Source: Geosiphon pyriformis
Taxonomy: Eukaryota > Glomeromycota > Glomeromycetes > Archaeosporales > Geosiphonaceae
Length of the DNA stretch: 64,000 nt
Reading direction: 5' to 3'
NCBI GenBank assembly: GCA_016748015.1
Contig: JAAOMT010000226.1
Coordinates: 974,604-1,038,603, forward strand
How positions within the stretch are numbered: position 1 is the first letter of the stretch; each line of letters opens with the position of its first letter. The notes beneath the pieces are model-generated. The model worked only from the letters and a program-made list of their open reading frames with translations, made no database searches and was not told where the DNA came from. Shown one piece after another: positions 11,644 to 23,480 of the stretch. The translations under genes and the position numbers were made by a program.

Positions 11644-12593
11644 ATGCGATCATTCTTATACACTACTCTGATAACTGCTCTTGCTTCAATAGTATCAGCT
11701 TATCCTAATGGTGCCCCAGTATGTGGTTCAGATCCAGCAGTCATCGGTGGTGTTGCTAACGCGCCCATGGGTCAGCCAGGCGACCAAGGTGTCACTTTCT
11801 CGTATAATTTTAAGAATGGTCAATATGAACCAGGGAAATCATACAAAATTACTGTATCAGCTAAACAAAAGTGGAAGGGTATTTTACTTTATGCATTGGA
11901 TGGTCAAAAAGATCATCCTGGACAGTTTACCTTGCCGACTGGGTTCAAATATGTAACCCCGCAAACTGGAAGTTGTCCCGGAGATCCAAAGGGAACCATT
12001 ACCCATTCAGGCAAGTTACATTTCCATCTCCATCTCCTTTTTCATTGTTATTCATTTCTTATTTTTTTTGTTGGCTAAGCATATGATAAGAAACTTTATC
12101 TAACCTACATTTCAAAATCACTTGCTTTTTAGACGCTAATCCAAAAGGACCAAGTGTTGATTTTACTTGGACAGCACCAGCCAAAGATGCTGGTCCAATT
12201 TCATTTGCCGGTACCGTTGTCACCGGCAAAGCGGCAGGATTCCAAGTTTTCAAAGACACCAAACTCTTCAATGCTGTCGGTGGTACAACCGCTAATGGAT
12301 CAAATTCCACATCTACTACTAATACTTCTACTACGGCTTCTGCCGCGAGTTCAAAAGACACTGATACTTCTACCACCTCGTCCAGTAAATCATCAAGCAC
12401 TGGAGGGGCAAAAGATGGAAAATCTAGTGCTACTTCTTCATCCGATTCATCTTCAGCGTCAACAACCGATGATTCCAATCCTAAATCCTCGTACGGCACT
12501 AGTGATTCCAATTCATTGTTACCTCAATGGTTAATGATTGTGCAATTGTTCATTGCTACTATCGGGGCTAAATTTATCTTCTCCAATTATTAA
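11644..12593 (+). CDS. Secreted reeler-domain protein, Ser/Thr-rich, probably surface-anchored
   Basis: Two exons, 11644-12010 and 12133-12593, giving 275 aa. The intron starts GCAAGT (a GC-AG intron) and ends TTTTTAG; joining after TCAG gives THSDANPKGPSVDFTWTAP in frame, which fits reeler domains. Signal peptide at residues 1-19 (cleavage near VSA-YP), reeler domain at ~20-165 with two conserved Cys (C27, C118), then a ~75-residue Ser/Thr/Asp linker (~175-250) likely O-glycosylated, and a hydrophobic C-terminal segment (LLPQWLMIVQLFIATIGAKF) that could be a GPI signal or membrane anchor. Reeler domains occur in secreted or surface proteins such as insect defence protein l(2)34Fc; the fungal function is not established. 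ATG chosen because it starts the signal peptide directly. Confidence 0.85.
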
Positions 12594-13988
12594 TTTGTGA
12601 ATAAATTTTTTCCAGGATAATGAAAATAATTTGAAAATAACTTCTGAAACTCAATTTTTTGGACATGTTAAACTCGGAATAGAGTAGAATGTATATCATT
12701 TTTGGGGCAATCCATTGCTAGATTAGACTTGTATTATTTAACAGTAATTTATGGTTAAAATTTTGCATTTATTTAAATAAAAAAAGCTCATTACCAAAAC
12801 CTGATTACTTTTCTACAAAAACGAAAAAGTTCATCAATTCGAAAATAGTCAATAAATTGTAAAAGGAAAAGGCTCAAGGTATATATATATATATGTATAT
12901 ATGATTGACTTTAACAAGGCTTAAAATAAAATTTATCTATAAAATGACTGAATATAATAACAAAGAGTAATCGAAACTTTTGAAGCTAGGGATGTTTGAT
13001 GTTTAGAATCTTTGTCTGAATTGGCAAGACATAGTTTTCTTTCTTTCTTTCTGTCTTTCTGTCAAAAAGTATTTGTTGAAACAATTAATGAAAAGTTCTG
13101 AATTTTCAAAACAAGGTTTTAATAAGAATTTTTGTTCTGAAACGATTAAATGACAATTTTAGCAATTTTAGAAGAAATCGTTACCTTTAAAAGTTTTATT
13201 TTTATTTTAAAATCAGTCAGATTTTATCACTTTTTTAAGAACGAAAATCATGAAACTTCAATTCTCCAAATGAAAGTGTCTATTAATAAATCCAAATCAA
13301 ACTTGTATGTTATTTTTTAATATATATATATATCATATTTCTTTTTGATCAATAATGATAAAATTTTTTAAGATAACCGCATGTATACCCCTAATATAAA
13401 TTTTCAATAAGGAATTTTATTTTTTGGATTTAATGTCTTTCCAAAGGTTTTTTTTTGGTTTAATACAGGAAACTAGTTTCATGGGTTTCCTGAATATATT
13501 GGCTATGAAAAATATCTTTCACCTATATTAAAAAAAAAACTCGGAAAATTCTTTGAATTGTTATCACCGAATAGAAAAACATTTTTTTTCTCTTTTTAAA
13601 GGTAACTAAACATTTATATATAAACCAAAAATGAGATCTTATCTCCTTTCTGTAACATTAGAGATTTTATCTCCTTTTTGTAAAATATATGATGATTTGA
13701 AAAAAAAAAAAGAAAAAAAAAAAAAAGATTTCTTATAATAATAAACGTTTTATTAAGTAAAAATTTCATTTATAGGATTTAAAGAACATTTAAATTATTA
13801 TAGTTTTTAAATCTTGTTTGACTTTCAAGAAAATAACTGGTTCCTTTTATTCTTTTTAACCCAACTCACTCATTTATTATGTGAGAAATGGTCTAAATCC
13901 ATGTATTATGGAATCTTTTGAAACACGTATGAATTTAAGTTATGGGAAAAGAAACAAAATGACCAAAGCAAACAGAAACAGATAGATA

Positions 13989-14020
<32 letters not shown>

Positions 14021-14106
14021 AATGATGATGATTGAAAACATAAAGTACTTTTAATTACGCAATTTTTTTCCAGGTTCACAAATTTATATTTATCAAAAAA
14101 AAAATC
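12594..14106. other. Intergenic
   Basis: AT-rich, with (AT)n stretches near 12880 and 13320, A-runs near 13700 and a (GAT)n run at about 13988-14030. No gene seen. A polypyrimidine/CAG context precedes the next ATG, so an untranslated 5' exon is possible. Confidence 0.5.
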
Positions 14107-15720
14107 ATGGCTTCTAAATTTATTACTTTAGAAAAATTCAAAAACAAAAAAATCAAAGTTTTTAAGCTAAAAACTTTATTTTCTCTCTTCTATTTTCTTT
14201 TTTTCATATCATTGTATTTAATTACCTTTTCACCAAATATATATCCTAAATTATTCGAAGCTTTTCTCCGAAATCAGTCAAACGTGACGGAACTCTTCCA
14301 AAATTCTAACAACAAAAGTCTCGAGAATCAAACCTTTTATATAAAATCATCAGGAGAAATTGATCTTTCAAGTCATTTCAAATTCAAAAATTTTACAAAC
14401 TACGAAAAATATCCGATGATTTCTTTACAAAAACGAACCACCAAATTTATAACTAAACTAAAGAAAAAGTTTTTCAAAGATTCAATACAACTCAAATTTC
14501 TCCAAAAAATGGCGGACTATATAAATCTTGCTTATTGTGGTAAAACAAATAATGAGGTTGGAGTAGTCGTAAAAGGAGGAAATGTTTTCGGTAAGTTTAC
14601 CCAGCTGTTATTTAAAATCTCCGTTTTAGAGTTTAGTCATATTAAAAGGAACAATCAAAACTTTTATTAAAATATTTATTTCCTTAAAGCTGATGTGCAC
14701 TATTCTCGTTCTAAAGAAGGAAAGCTCTACATTATATCTTTCTTTAAGGGCCCTGACTATATTCGAGATCGACAGAATGTGAGCTCAATCAAAATTACTC
14801 CATATGAGATTGAATATCCTAAAAAAACTGTAACATATGTTCGGTCAACTTGGCTTGAGCATGTCAGACAAATGATGCCCGTACTCTTGGATAAAATAAA
14901 AAGGGTTTTGATCGCAGAACAAAAATCAATTAAAGATTCGCCAATGTACTTTTTCACTGGACATGGAATTGGTGGAGGTTAATGAAAAATTTTAACTTTC
15001 TTTTTGGTTTCATCTTTTGATAAAATATCCTTTAAAAGTTCAAATTGACTTTTGAAAATTTAATCTTCCATCCAAACAGCATATGCCCTCCTCGCAGCTC
15101 TTGAATATCAAAAATTAAGTCCAACGCAAAAAATAAAATTGCATGGATCCACTTTTCTCATCAAAGAATGGCCCATCAATGTTGTGACATTTGGTACCCC
15201 AAGAGTTGGAAATGAAATTTTTGCGGATAGCGTGAATAAAGCTTTCTACGCTGGGGATTATATATATCGTGTTACCCATTCCAACGACTGGGTTCCCAGA
15301 TCTTTGAGCAAAGAAAACTTTGTTCATCATGAACGAGAACTTTGGATAACCAAACCAGATGATTGTGATTGCCGCAAGATTAACCGCTTACATCAAAGTT
15401 ATACAGCCGATAAAAATTATGCAGTTTATGAATGTCCCGGTTTCAGAGTTGGGAGTGATTATGGTGAAAATTTGGTATGATTCATCATTCTTTTCAAAGC
15501 CCTTTGATAAACCAACTTCGAAAAATTTGCTGAAAATTTTATTTTTCATGCTTTTTCTTTTCTCCAGAATTGTAATGTGGGTACTTTAGATGGAGAAGGG
15601 GACGTTGCCGCACATTATGGACCTTACTTTGGAATCACAATAGGAGATTGCAAGCCAATGATTACAGAACAGTTCAATTTACCTCGAAAAAATGTTCGAG
15701 GTCTTGTAACCCAGAATTAA
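14107..15720 (+). CDS. Class 3 lipase-like protein lacking the catalytic serine
   Basis: Four exons: 14107-14590, 14690-14977, 15080-15474 and 15568-15720; introns GTAAGT...AAAG, GTTAAT...ACAG and GTATGA...CCAG; 439 aa. An N-terminal hydrophobic anchor at ~24-41 suggests a type II membrane or secreted form. The alpha/beta-hydrolase class 3 fold is clear: MADYINLAYC, then the nucleophile elbow, then NVVTFGTPRVGN, SNDWVPR and HYGPYFGITIGDC. Triad Asp (D327) and His (H405) are present. The elbow, which should be GHSxGG, is GHGIGG, so the nucleophile is Gly254 (codon GGA). It spans an exon end, but the altered codon is eight bases before the donor, so splicing cannot restore Ser. All other frames and splice sites are clean. 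It is either a catalytically dead lipase homologue kept for another role or a recent loss. Confidence 0.85.
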
Positions 15721-18700
15721 ATTAATTGCTATACTGTCTCACATTAAATATTTATTTTGGCGAAGAATACTTGTATTATTTGTAGAAATCCCACTTTCAG
15801 ATAGAGGTTTCATCAAAATCAAAAAAAAACAATGTGAGAGCAAAAGTCATATTTTTTGAAATTATCAAGATTCCACTCGAGAGCTTTTTATGTTTCCAAA
15901 ATTCAAATAGGCCTTATTTTTATGAAAAAATACGCCGGCAAACTCATTTTTCCTCACTGTTTTATTTTTATTGGAGATGCTAAATTCTTGAATCGTTTAA
16001 GTTCTTGAATACAATTAATGGTTGAACTAGGTTCTAGAAAAAAATTGCGTTTTGCTTCAAAATAAACCTAACATTTTAGAGGCTGATAAATACTATTTTT
16101 GGTCTCTGGATAATTCTGTTTGATTTATCATTATTTAATAATCCAAGATAATATTGATAACATTGAAGTCAAAGAGATTTGAACAAAAGAGTTGACTCTT
16201 GAAACCACAAATTTAGCTTCAAGTGAAATAATAATATTCCCGTTTTGATGCTGTAAAACAAAAGCTTCCTAATATAATTTTATCAAAAAGTGTTATACAG
16301 AGTTTAACTTTGTTGAAATATATATATATATATATATACCATCAAAAAGCAATTTTTATGGACTATTATATAAAAATGATAAAAATTTCTTTAGCATGCT
16401 ATTTTTATATGATACATGTATGTATTGTAATATAAAAGACAAATGAGCTAATTGCCCCAAAACTCTATTGAAATTGAAATTTTTAATGTAAAGGATTTTC
16501 GAGCAAAAAACAATCTAATCATATCCTTCCACTTTAACATATCTTTCAAATGACTTTTATCACAAAGTGAAAACTATTACTTCTTTTCACAAATGATTTT
16601 AATTTGTTACTTCGAGGCAGTCCAGACGGATTCATTCTAAAAGATAAAAGAGTAACAGTTACCATGATCAAAAGTGAAAGTAATTGGTCAACTGATTAGT
16701 GGCTATAAAATATAGTTTAAAAAAAACCCCCAAATATTTTTTTTTTCCAAAATCTTAGCATTCTTGGGATCAGCAGCTAAATGAAAAAGGAAGTTTTATT
16801 ATTTTTCTTTCAAAAGGTGGGAAAAGCTGGAAATGCCAAACTTGGCAGCATTAAATTGATTTGGCAATTATTTTAAATATCATTAAATTCTAAATTGTTT
16901 TAATAAAAGTGGTCTTTTGAAATAAAAATTTTTATCACAAATTATAAAACCATAAACGGGGTTTTTTTTATACATGTTTATTAAAATAAAATTAAGAAAT
17001 ATGTGACTTTTGTATTTATATTTGTGTTTAATTACAGTTCCTCGTTAATTAAAGGTATAAGTTAGATGGTATTTTAGTTTTTACCAAACAAGAACACCAA
17101 AAAAAAAATACTTTTAATAAAAAATTCAATAAGGAAGCTCCTAATTGTGTGTTAAAAGCAGTAATATTCTGCAATATATGGTCTTATTTTCATTTTATAT
17201 GTCTATATTAGTAATTATATCATTAGTAGTTGTGTCAATATCTTTTTCATAAATAATAGTTTGAAAAATATTTGAAAGTTTAACGAGGCAAAATAAAAGT
17301 AAAGTTTTTGTGGCTAAAGAATTTCGAGTTTCGGATATGTTTTAATCTAAAACATGAGATATTTCTATGTCCCATCCCTTAAAAGTTTGATGAAGGTGTC
17401 TGATCGGATAATAAAAAAATTTTCTCGAAAGATGTAAAAGATTTTTATATAATCAGGAAATTGGATAAAAATAACAGTAAGCAAATTATTATGTTACGAT
17501 TTTGTCTTTTTAAAGATAAAATTTTTGCAATTTGTCAAGGCAGTTTTCACGTCAAAATAAATATATATATAAATGAAAATAGTTTACATTTTTTTTTTGG
17601 TTTACTTTGATAAAGATTAAGAATTATTAAGAATTTAAAATTAAATGAAATAAAAGGTAAAATAATTTTTGTCATAAATGATACAATGATATAAAATTTA
17701 TTCAATTTTAGATTATGGAAACAAAAAATTTTCATATCTCTGTTCTGTTGAACAATGTTGACTATTGTTTTTTTTAAAAAAGATAATTATCAAAAAATAT
17801 TTGGAAAAAAGTATTTGGAAAAAATGATCAAATATTCAATTTTTTTTTACAAATTAAAGTTAATGAGTTTTAAGATTGGTTTGTTGTATTATATGTATTC
17901 AAAAATAATTTTTATTCTTTATGTTTTTTTTTTTTGTTTTTTTTTAAATAATCAATAGTTGAAAATAATTAATATATATATATATTTCTCATAGATTGTT
18001 ATTTTTTACCAAAAAAAATCTAAAAAGATACTAACTATACACATGTAAAAAATCTTTTTAATGGCTGAATTGTACTATAGTTATGTTGAATGGGATATAA
18101 TGTTAAAAACAATACATTCTTTATGTCTTTTTTGACTGATAATCAATTTTTAAAAGTCAATATGCTTTTTTAGATCTTTTGTGTTATTGTTAAAATATTT
18201 TAACAATGCATCTGTTGAAACAATAATTAAAAAGAATAATAAATTTAACCTTTTTATAGTGATTTTCTATCGATTTTTGCATTTTAACAATTCTAATTCA
18301 GTTAACATTGTTTCTAATAATATATGTTAACCTGAAGGCTATGAATTTTTTTTTATAAAATTGGTGGTGCTTTTGCAAATTTTTTTTTTCTCAATCCAAC
18401 CAAAATAAACAAGAGGAAAAAGCAAACCAATGATATTCAAGTAAATCAATTAATTTGAAAAAATGTAACCAAAAACCAACAAACAATCTTCCTTCAATTC
18501 CCTCTCGATTATCAATCCTGGGTAATGGCTTTATTAAAGAACTAACTAGTGATCCAGAACAATTTGAAACTTTGATTCATAAACATTCAGAAAATTGCTA
18601 TTTACGTGACAAAATTTTAAATCTAAATAATAATAACATTATATAAAATTTTACAAATTGAGGAATTGAAATTCAATTAATATTATGTAATTATAAATCA

Positions 18701-19809
18701 TTTTGACAATTATTTTTTATATTTTGAATTCTACAAAAAAAAACTTTTCTTTTCAAGACTTAAAACAACTATAATGACTTTGATTCTTTAACTAAAAATT
18801 TCCATTATTTAAGTAAGTTTCTATCAAATCTTTATATTTACTTTTAAATTTTAAATTTCACTGCATATTATTGAAATTGAGATTCAAAAAAAAATGAAAA
18901 TGTGTTAGCAATTGAGATATATATTTCATTAACAATGTTTCTGAGACTACAAAAATTCAATCACATTAATCTTTTAGAATTGAACTGTATATTCTTTTTA
19001 GCCAATTTTTAATAACAAGCTGTGATTACTAGATGGCAAATAATTTGCAGAAAACTTTAAAAGTTTAGAGTTTTTTGTTCTAACTTAGAAAACTGTTCCC
19101 ACAAATGCAAATGTTATTTGTGTGCTCATATTAGCTGTGTCTTTTTGCAATTTGGACTTGGTCAATGTGTTTCATCTGGTCGCTTTGTTGCAATGGTTCA
19201 AGCCAAGATCTTGCTTTCGATGATCATAAGATTAATTTTACGGATGGTACTAAATCAGAAAAAAAACATCATATCGCTACATTTAGTGGTGGGATTTTTG
19301 AGAAAAGGTAGCCTAAGGCTATTTAGGGTTTTCAGCATCGACTAATTTGAAAATTCTTTCTTGTTTGGATTTAATTGGGAATCTAAAACATTTTGGTTCT
19401 TACTTCGAAAATTCTGATTTATTTATACATGAAAATCTAAGAATCCTGGTTATTTGAGTACTTTAAAAAAGAAACTTTTTCATAGATTCATGTGCAAAAT
19501 TCTCTGATTAACTTTTTTTATGAAATTCTTTTAAGAATCCAAGTCATTCGAGATTGCTAAAATGAATTCAACATTTTTGGAAAATATTTTAATGGATTGG
19601 AACCACTTTTTTTGAAAAGATATGACACACATATAGAGTTTTAAAATTTCCCATGTTTACAAACAAAAAAAATCTTTAACACCAACATTGAAGACTTATA
19701 AAGTATGTTAAATATCCATTTAGTGTAGATTTTGGAACTGATATTAAAATGAATTCATGTAGTGTCAAAAGTCTAATTTCATTTTTTATTTTATGAAATG
19801 GAAGATTTC
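15721..19809. other. Long intergenic stretch with traces of decayed coding sequence
   Basis: Mostly AT-rich DNA with an (AT)n run near 16318-16340. At 18464-18646 (+) an open stretch of ~60 codons (containing NNLPSIPSRLSILGNGF) has less biased composition and could be a small exon, but it lacks a nearby ATG. At 19195-19311 (+) a 38-codon stretch reads like protein (SSQDLAFDDHKINFTDG) between stops and looks like a relic of unknown origin. Confidence 0.4.
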
Positions 19810-20236
19810 AAATCTAGCCAAAAGCTTTAACAGTGTGGACAAGTGCATGATCCTCTTGAAAGAGAAATTTTTTACACTGAAGAGCATGTGTTTTAGGGGG
19901 AATGGCATGATTTTCCAAGATTTATTGGTGTACTGCTGCCTTAACAGAATCAATTATTGAATAATAGGCAAAAGCCATCATGAAAAGCATGGACGAATCA
20001 CTATGATTTACTGTTGAAGCAATCCTCATCTGATTCAAGATTTTGTTACTGAGAATCTTTGCTTTCGAGTAATTTGGTCTTGAACATTTGTCCCTTTGAT
20101 GCATTGATGGCCCTTTTTTTTGGGAACCTGATTGAATTATGGGCCTTAATAACACGCGTCCAGTTGAATTAGAATGGCCAACAACTTTAGTTATTATGAT
20201 TCTTTCTTTTCTGCTTGAATATGATCTGTTGTGCAA
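19810..20236 (-). pseudogene. Probable Tc1/mariner-like transposase relic
   Basis: The upstream half (20236-19922) is a 104-codon frame with STGRVLLRPIIQSGSQKKGP, resembling the helix-turn-helix and Gly-Arg-Pro linker of Tc1-type transposases. The downstream half, in a different frame (about 19810-19900), reads LFQEDHALVHTVKAF, close to the FQQDNAPxHT block around the second catalytic Asp. Stops and frameshifts separate the pieces and the first catalytic Asp and the C-terminus were not found, so this is dead. The first half is weaker evidence than the second. Confidence 0.4.
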
Positions 20237-21062
20237 CCTATATTGAAAATTACTTATTCCTTTACGTATTAAAAAAATGAGTGCAACGTTACCCTACATG
20301 CATTTACCAAACGGTTTTTATATTCAATAGTTAAATTTATATTTTTCGCGATTTCCTAATAATCTGTCTCCTGCTATATGAAGAGCCTCTTTGCTTTATA
20401 AATAAATACATACATCATTGAAGTGAAATCTTTAGAGAGGATACAAGTAGCATTCAACTTATGATTTTCATACTGTTTATGCCTCAATTTGACTGTTAAA
20501 ATTTTAGAATATTTGTACTAATAAAGAAGCATGCGCAGAATATTTCTCATGTAGTTGACTCAAATTTACAAACTTCTCTTTTAAAACGACAATTATTTCA
20601 TTTAAGTGATAATAATTATTTTTAATATAAAAAAATATTGAAACCTAAGAAATAAGCATGACTCCAAAATTTATAGGAAGTTTATTTATTTTATAAACAT
20701 TTAATGCTTTAAGAAACTAGCACAGTTAAATCCGAAAAATCAATTTAATATTAGTGATTTTGTATCTTTTCTTGGCAAATTCAATTGTTGTTGACGTTAA
20801 AATTCTGAATTTCTTTTTTCCAAAGATTTTACAGGTGTATACAATCCTGTTAATTTTTAAAAGTTTTAAGGAAATTGTTTTGATAAAAAATTAAACAGTT
20901 AAAAAGAATATAATATATATATATGTATATAACTGAAATTCACTCTAAAAAGAAAGGCGAATGTTGAAGAAGAGCAAGGTAGATGTATTCGAAAAAATTT
21001 TATTTGTAAAAAAAGTTTAAACTATTCTTTTAACATGAGATGGTATCGATTCCCAATCTTAA
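20237..21062. other. Intergenic
   Basis: AT-rich, no convincing frame; short (AT)n near 20910. Confidence 0.5.
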
Positions 21063-21467
21063 CTAGATTCTCGCACTTCTCAAATATCGTTGTTGACATT
21101 TAACCACCATTTGAATATTTTCCCGGAGCCTCTCAAACGTCGTTTCAAAATGTTTTCGTTGAACCAACTCTCGCTGTTCTTCCAACGTCATCATTGGCTT
21201 TCCAACCAAATTGTCATTGTCACTTTCAAGAACATGAATATCATTCGGGGTTGCATTCACCAATTCCTGCAATGAAACTTGAAATCGTTCTCTTAACGCG
21301 TCTAATTGTGTTGGGAAAAGACAATCTTCGTATGGTCGAATTAAAGCAGCAAGAACATGTTCTCGGTATTGAGAGAATGTGTAGTTATTTTTTGATGAAT
21401 AGGCTGCTAGGTAGGCAGATCGTGAGAGTATATCGTCTGCTTGGGTTGTAAATTGTGTTGTAGACAT
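21063..21467 (-). CDS. Hypothetical 134-aa helical protein
   Basis: Single intact frame, MSTTQFTTQADDILSRSAYL at the start and a Gln/Arg-rich helical end. Composition (many Glu, Gln, Arg, Leu; few Lys/Asn/Ile) and mixed codon use set it apart from the AT-rich background, so it is a real gene. It has no signal peptide, no TM segment and no Cys pattern; predicted largely alpha-helical, with LEEQRELVQRKHFETTFERL as a likely amphipathic helix. It has no intron and no nearby partner gene, as its neighbours are decayed elements. I do not recognise the family. Confidence 0.65.
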   Translation of the reverse strand: MSTTQFTTQADDILSRSAYLAAYSSKNNYTFSQYREHVLAALIRPYEDCLFPTQLDALRERFQVSLQELVNATPNDIHVLESDNDNLVGKPMMTLEEQRELVQRKHFETTFERLRENIQMVVKCQQRYLRSARI

Positions 21468-23480
21468 TTTGGGGGGTATATTATTTGAAATTAGTTATGA
21501 TGATGTTGAGAATCGAATTTGGAGAAAATTTATTTGGAAATAAAAAGTTTTTGGGTTTTTTTATCGTTGTGATTTTGAACCTGACTTCCTTTTTATATTA
21601 TTCCAGAAATATACCAAATACATCTATTTAATTGTGTTCTATTAATTATTTAACTCTTAAAATTAGGCTAATGCATTTCACAAGTTTACTCATTCATTAA
21701 GAATAGGTTACCATTAATTTTAATATAATAAATTGCTTTAAATTAAGCTCTCGTCCATCCCATGTAACCATGCGTTCATCAGGCGTTAAATAATTTGTTC
21801 AACAATTTGATTTATTGCAACCAGCAAAAAGGTATGTTGAAATTTCTGCAGGTTGTAACTCCTACTCCGGGCCTCCTCACATTTTGGGAATAAATAGAAT
21901 GGTCGTTTAAGATTGAATAAACTTTCTCGGAATGAATGAAAAAAAAATAAACTCAATAATTTGCCCCAGAACATGAGCTTGAAGTGAGGTGGCTGTGAAT
22001 CGTCTGTTTAGGTGTCATTTTTCATGTTATTCTTCGCTAAAATGGTATTCTAGGCAAAAAGGTGAACAGCTGAAACGAGAAAATAGATGATTTTTCTCAC
22101 GGTTTATCCGGGCCCTAACCACGGTCCTTGACTTTTTGGGAATAGTGATGCACTGAGAGCATCTTTTTTTTGGGAGTTCAATTTTTTTTTTCTTAGAAAC
22201 ATATAGAGGATACAAGTGAACATGATGTATTTACTCCTAAGAATGCACAACAGCTGCTTAATAATTATCGGACAGCATGCATGGAATTAAATTTCAAGAC
22301 ATTGAGAACCCGAGCGAAGATTTGTAGCGGGCTACAAAGGTTACAAAGCTTTGTACAATTTCCTAAAAAAATATATTCTTACTGTTTTTTTTTGATCGTG
22401 AACATAAGAAACAATCTAATTGGTTATTAGAAAGTTCAATCATACGATCGTTATTAGAACTCTTGGTTTCAATGGTGCCAAAATGAGCAACAACTAAAAT
22501 GATAGTCATAACGCGGGGGTTGATATTAGTAACTAAGATCACAGCTAAACTGCTCTTCTAAATAATTATGACTAGTCTTCAAATTCACAATCTCTTAATT
22601 TCATTTCACTCTGGCTCATTTTGTTTGTTTTGCCTTAAACACTTTTGTTTTTCCTTTGCTTTTAAAAAACACAGCATGTATTCACGATGATCTATTATTG
22701 TGAAGCTGTCATTTTAGATATTAGGTTGCCATATACGCATGTGTTTTCAACACACACACAAAACAACACCTCCCTTTTTACCAAATACCCCTTTCCCACT
22801 CATTTTAACTATTGAGATTTAGAAAATATGAACACTGTAAACAATGTTAATTTTGTTTATAAAGCATTGATTGTTAAAAATTAAGAAAAAACCAGCTTTT
22901 TTGTTTTTATATTCCAACTTTTTTTATCTATATTTTCCAATTTAACAAAACCTAAAAATGGTTAACCTTTTCAAATAGAAATATCGCGTTCTATAAAAAA
23001 GCATTTTACTATCAAAAAATGGTTTATACGCTAACTTAAAATAAACTAATAAAAAAATTATTTTGCAGTGAAATTTAACGAAAAAAATGGTATTAATTAT
23101 TAACAAATAAATATTTAATAATAATAATAATAAATTGAAATAAATTTGAAACTTAATATATAAAAAATATTTTTAAAAATAAATTAAATAACAATAAATG
23201 TTTTTAAAATTGATTTTATTAATTGCAAGAATTTTAATATGATAAATATTTTAATAATTTATTTTATTTAATATTCTTACATATTTGTTGCAAAATCATG
23301 TATCATAAAATTTGCATTTATAAATGTCAAAAAATATTTAATTTAAAGAAGTAAAAAAGTCTTGATTTAAAGCTTTAATGTTGAATCCAGTTAGTAGGGA
23401 TTGGGTTAATTTAATATAAATATTGAAAATGATCAATAAAATCTTAAATATTCCTAGAGGTATTCATATGTCTAAATGTT
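21468..23480. other. Intergenic with small, unconvincing frames
   Basis: Two ~60-codon minus frames (21786-21974 and 22027-22215) have GC-richer patches and may be relics, but I see no known motif. The rest is AT-rich, with (AAT)n near 23120. A stretch at about 22310-22360 repeats GCTACAAAGG/GTTACAAAGC-like units twice. Confidence 0.4.

Noticed and set aside
12059-12511. 150-codon minus-strand frame opposite the reeler gene
   Set aside because: It is the antisense of the Ser/Thr-rich exon 2; its Val/Glu/Asp-rich composition follows from that.
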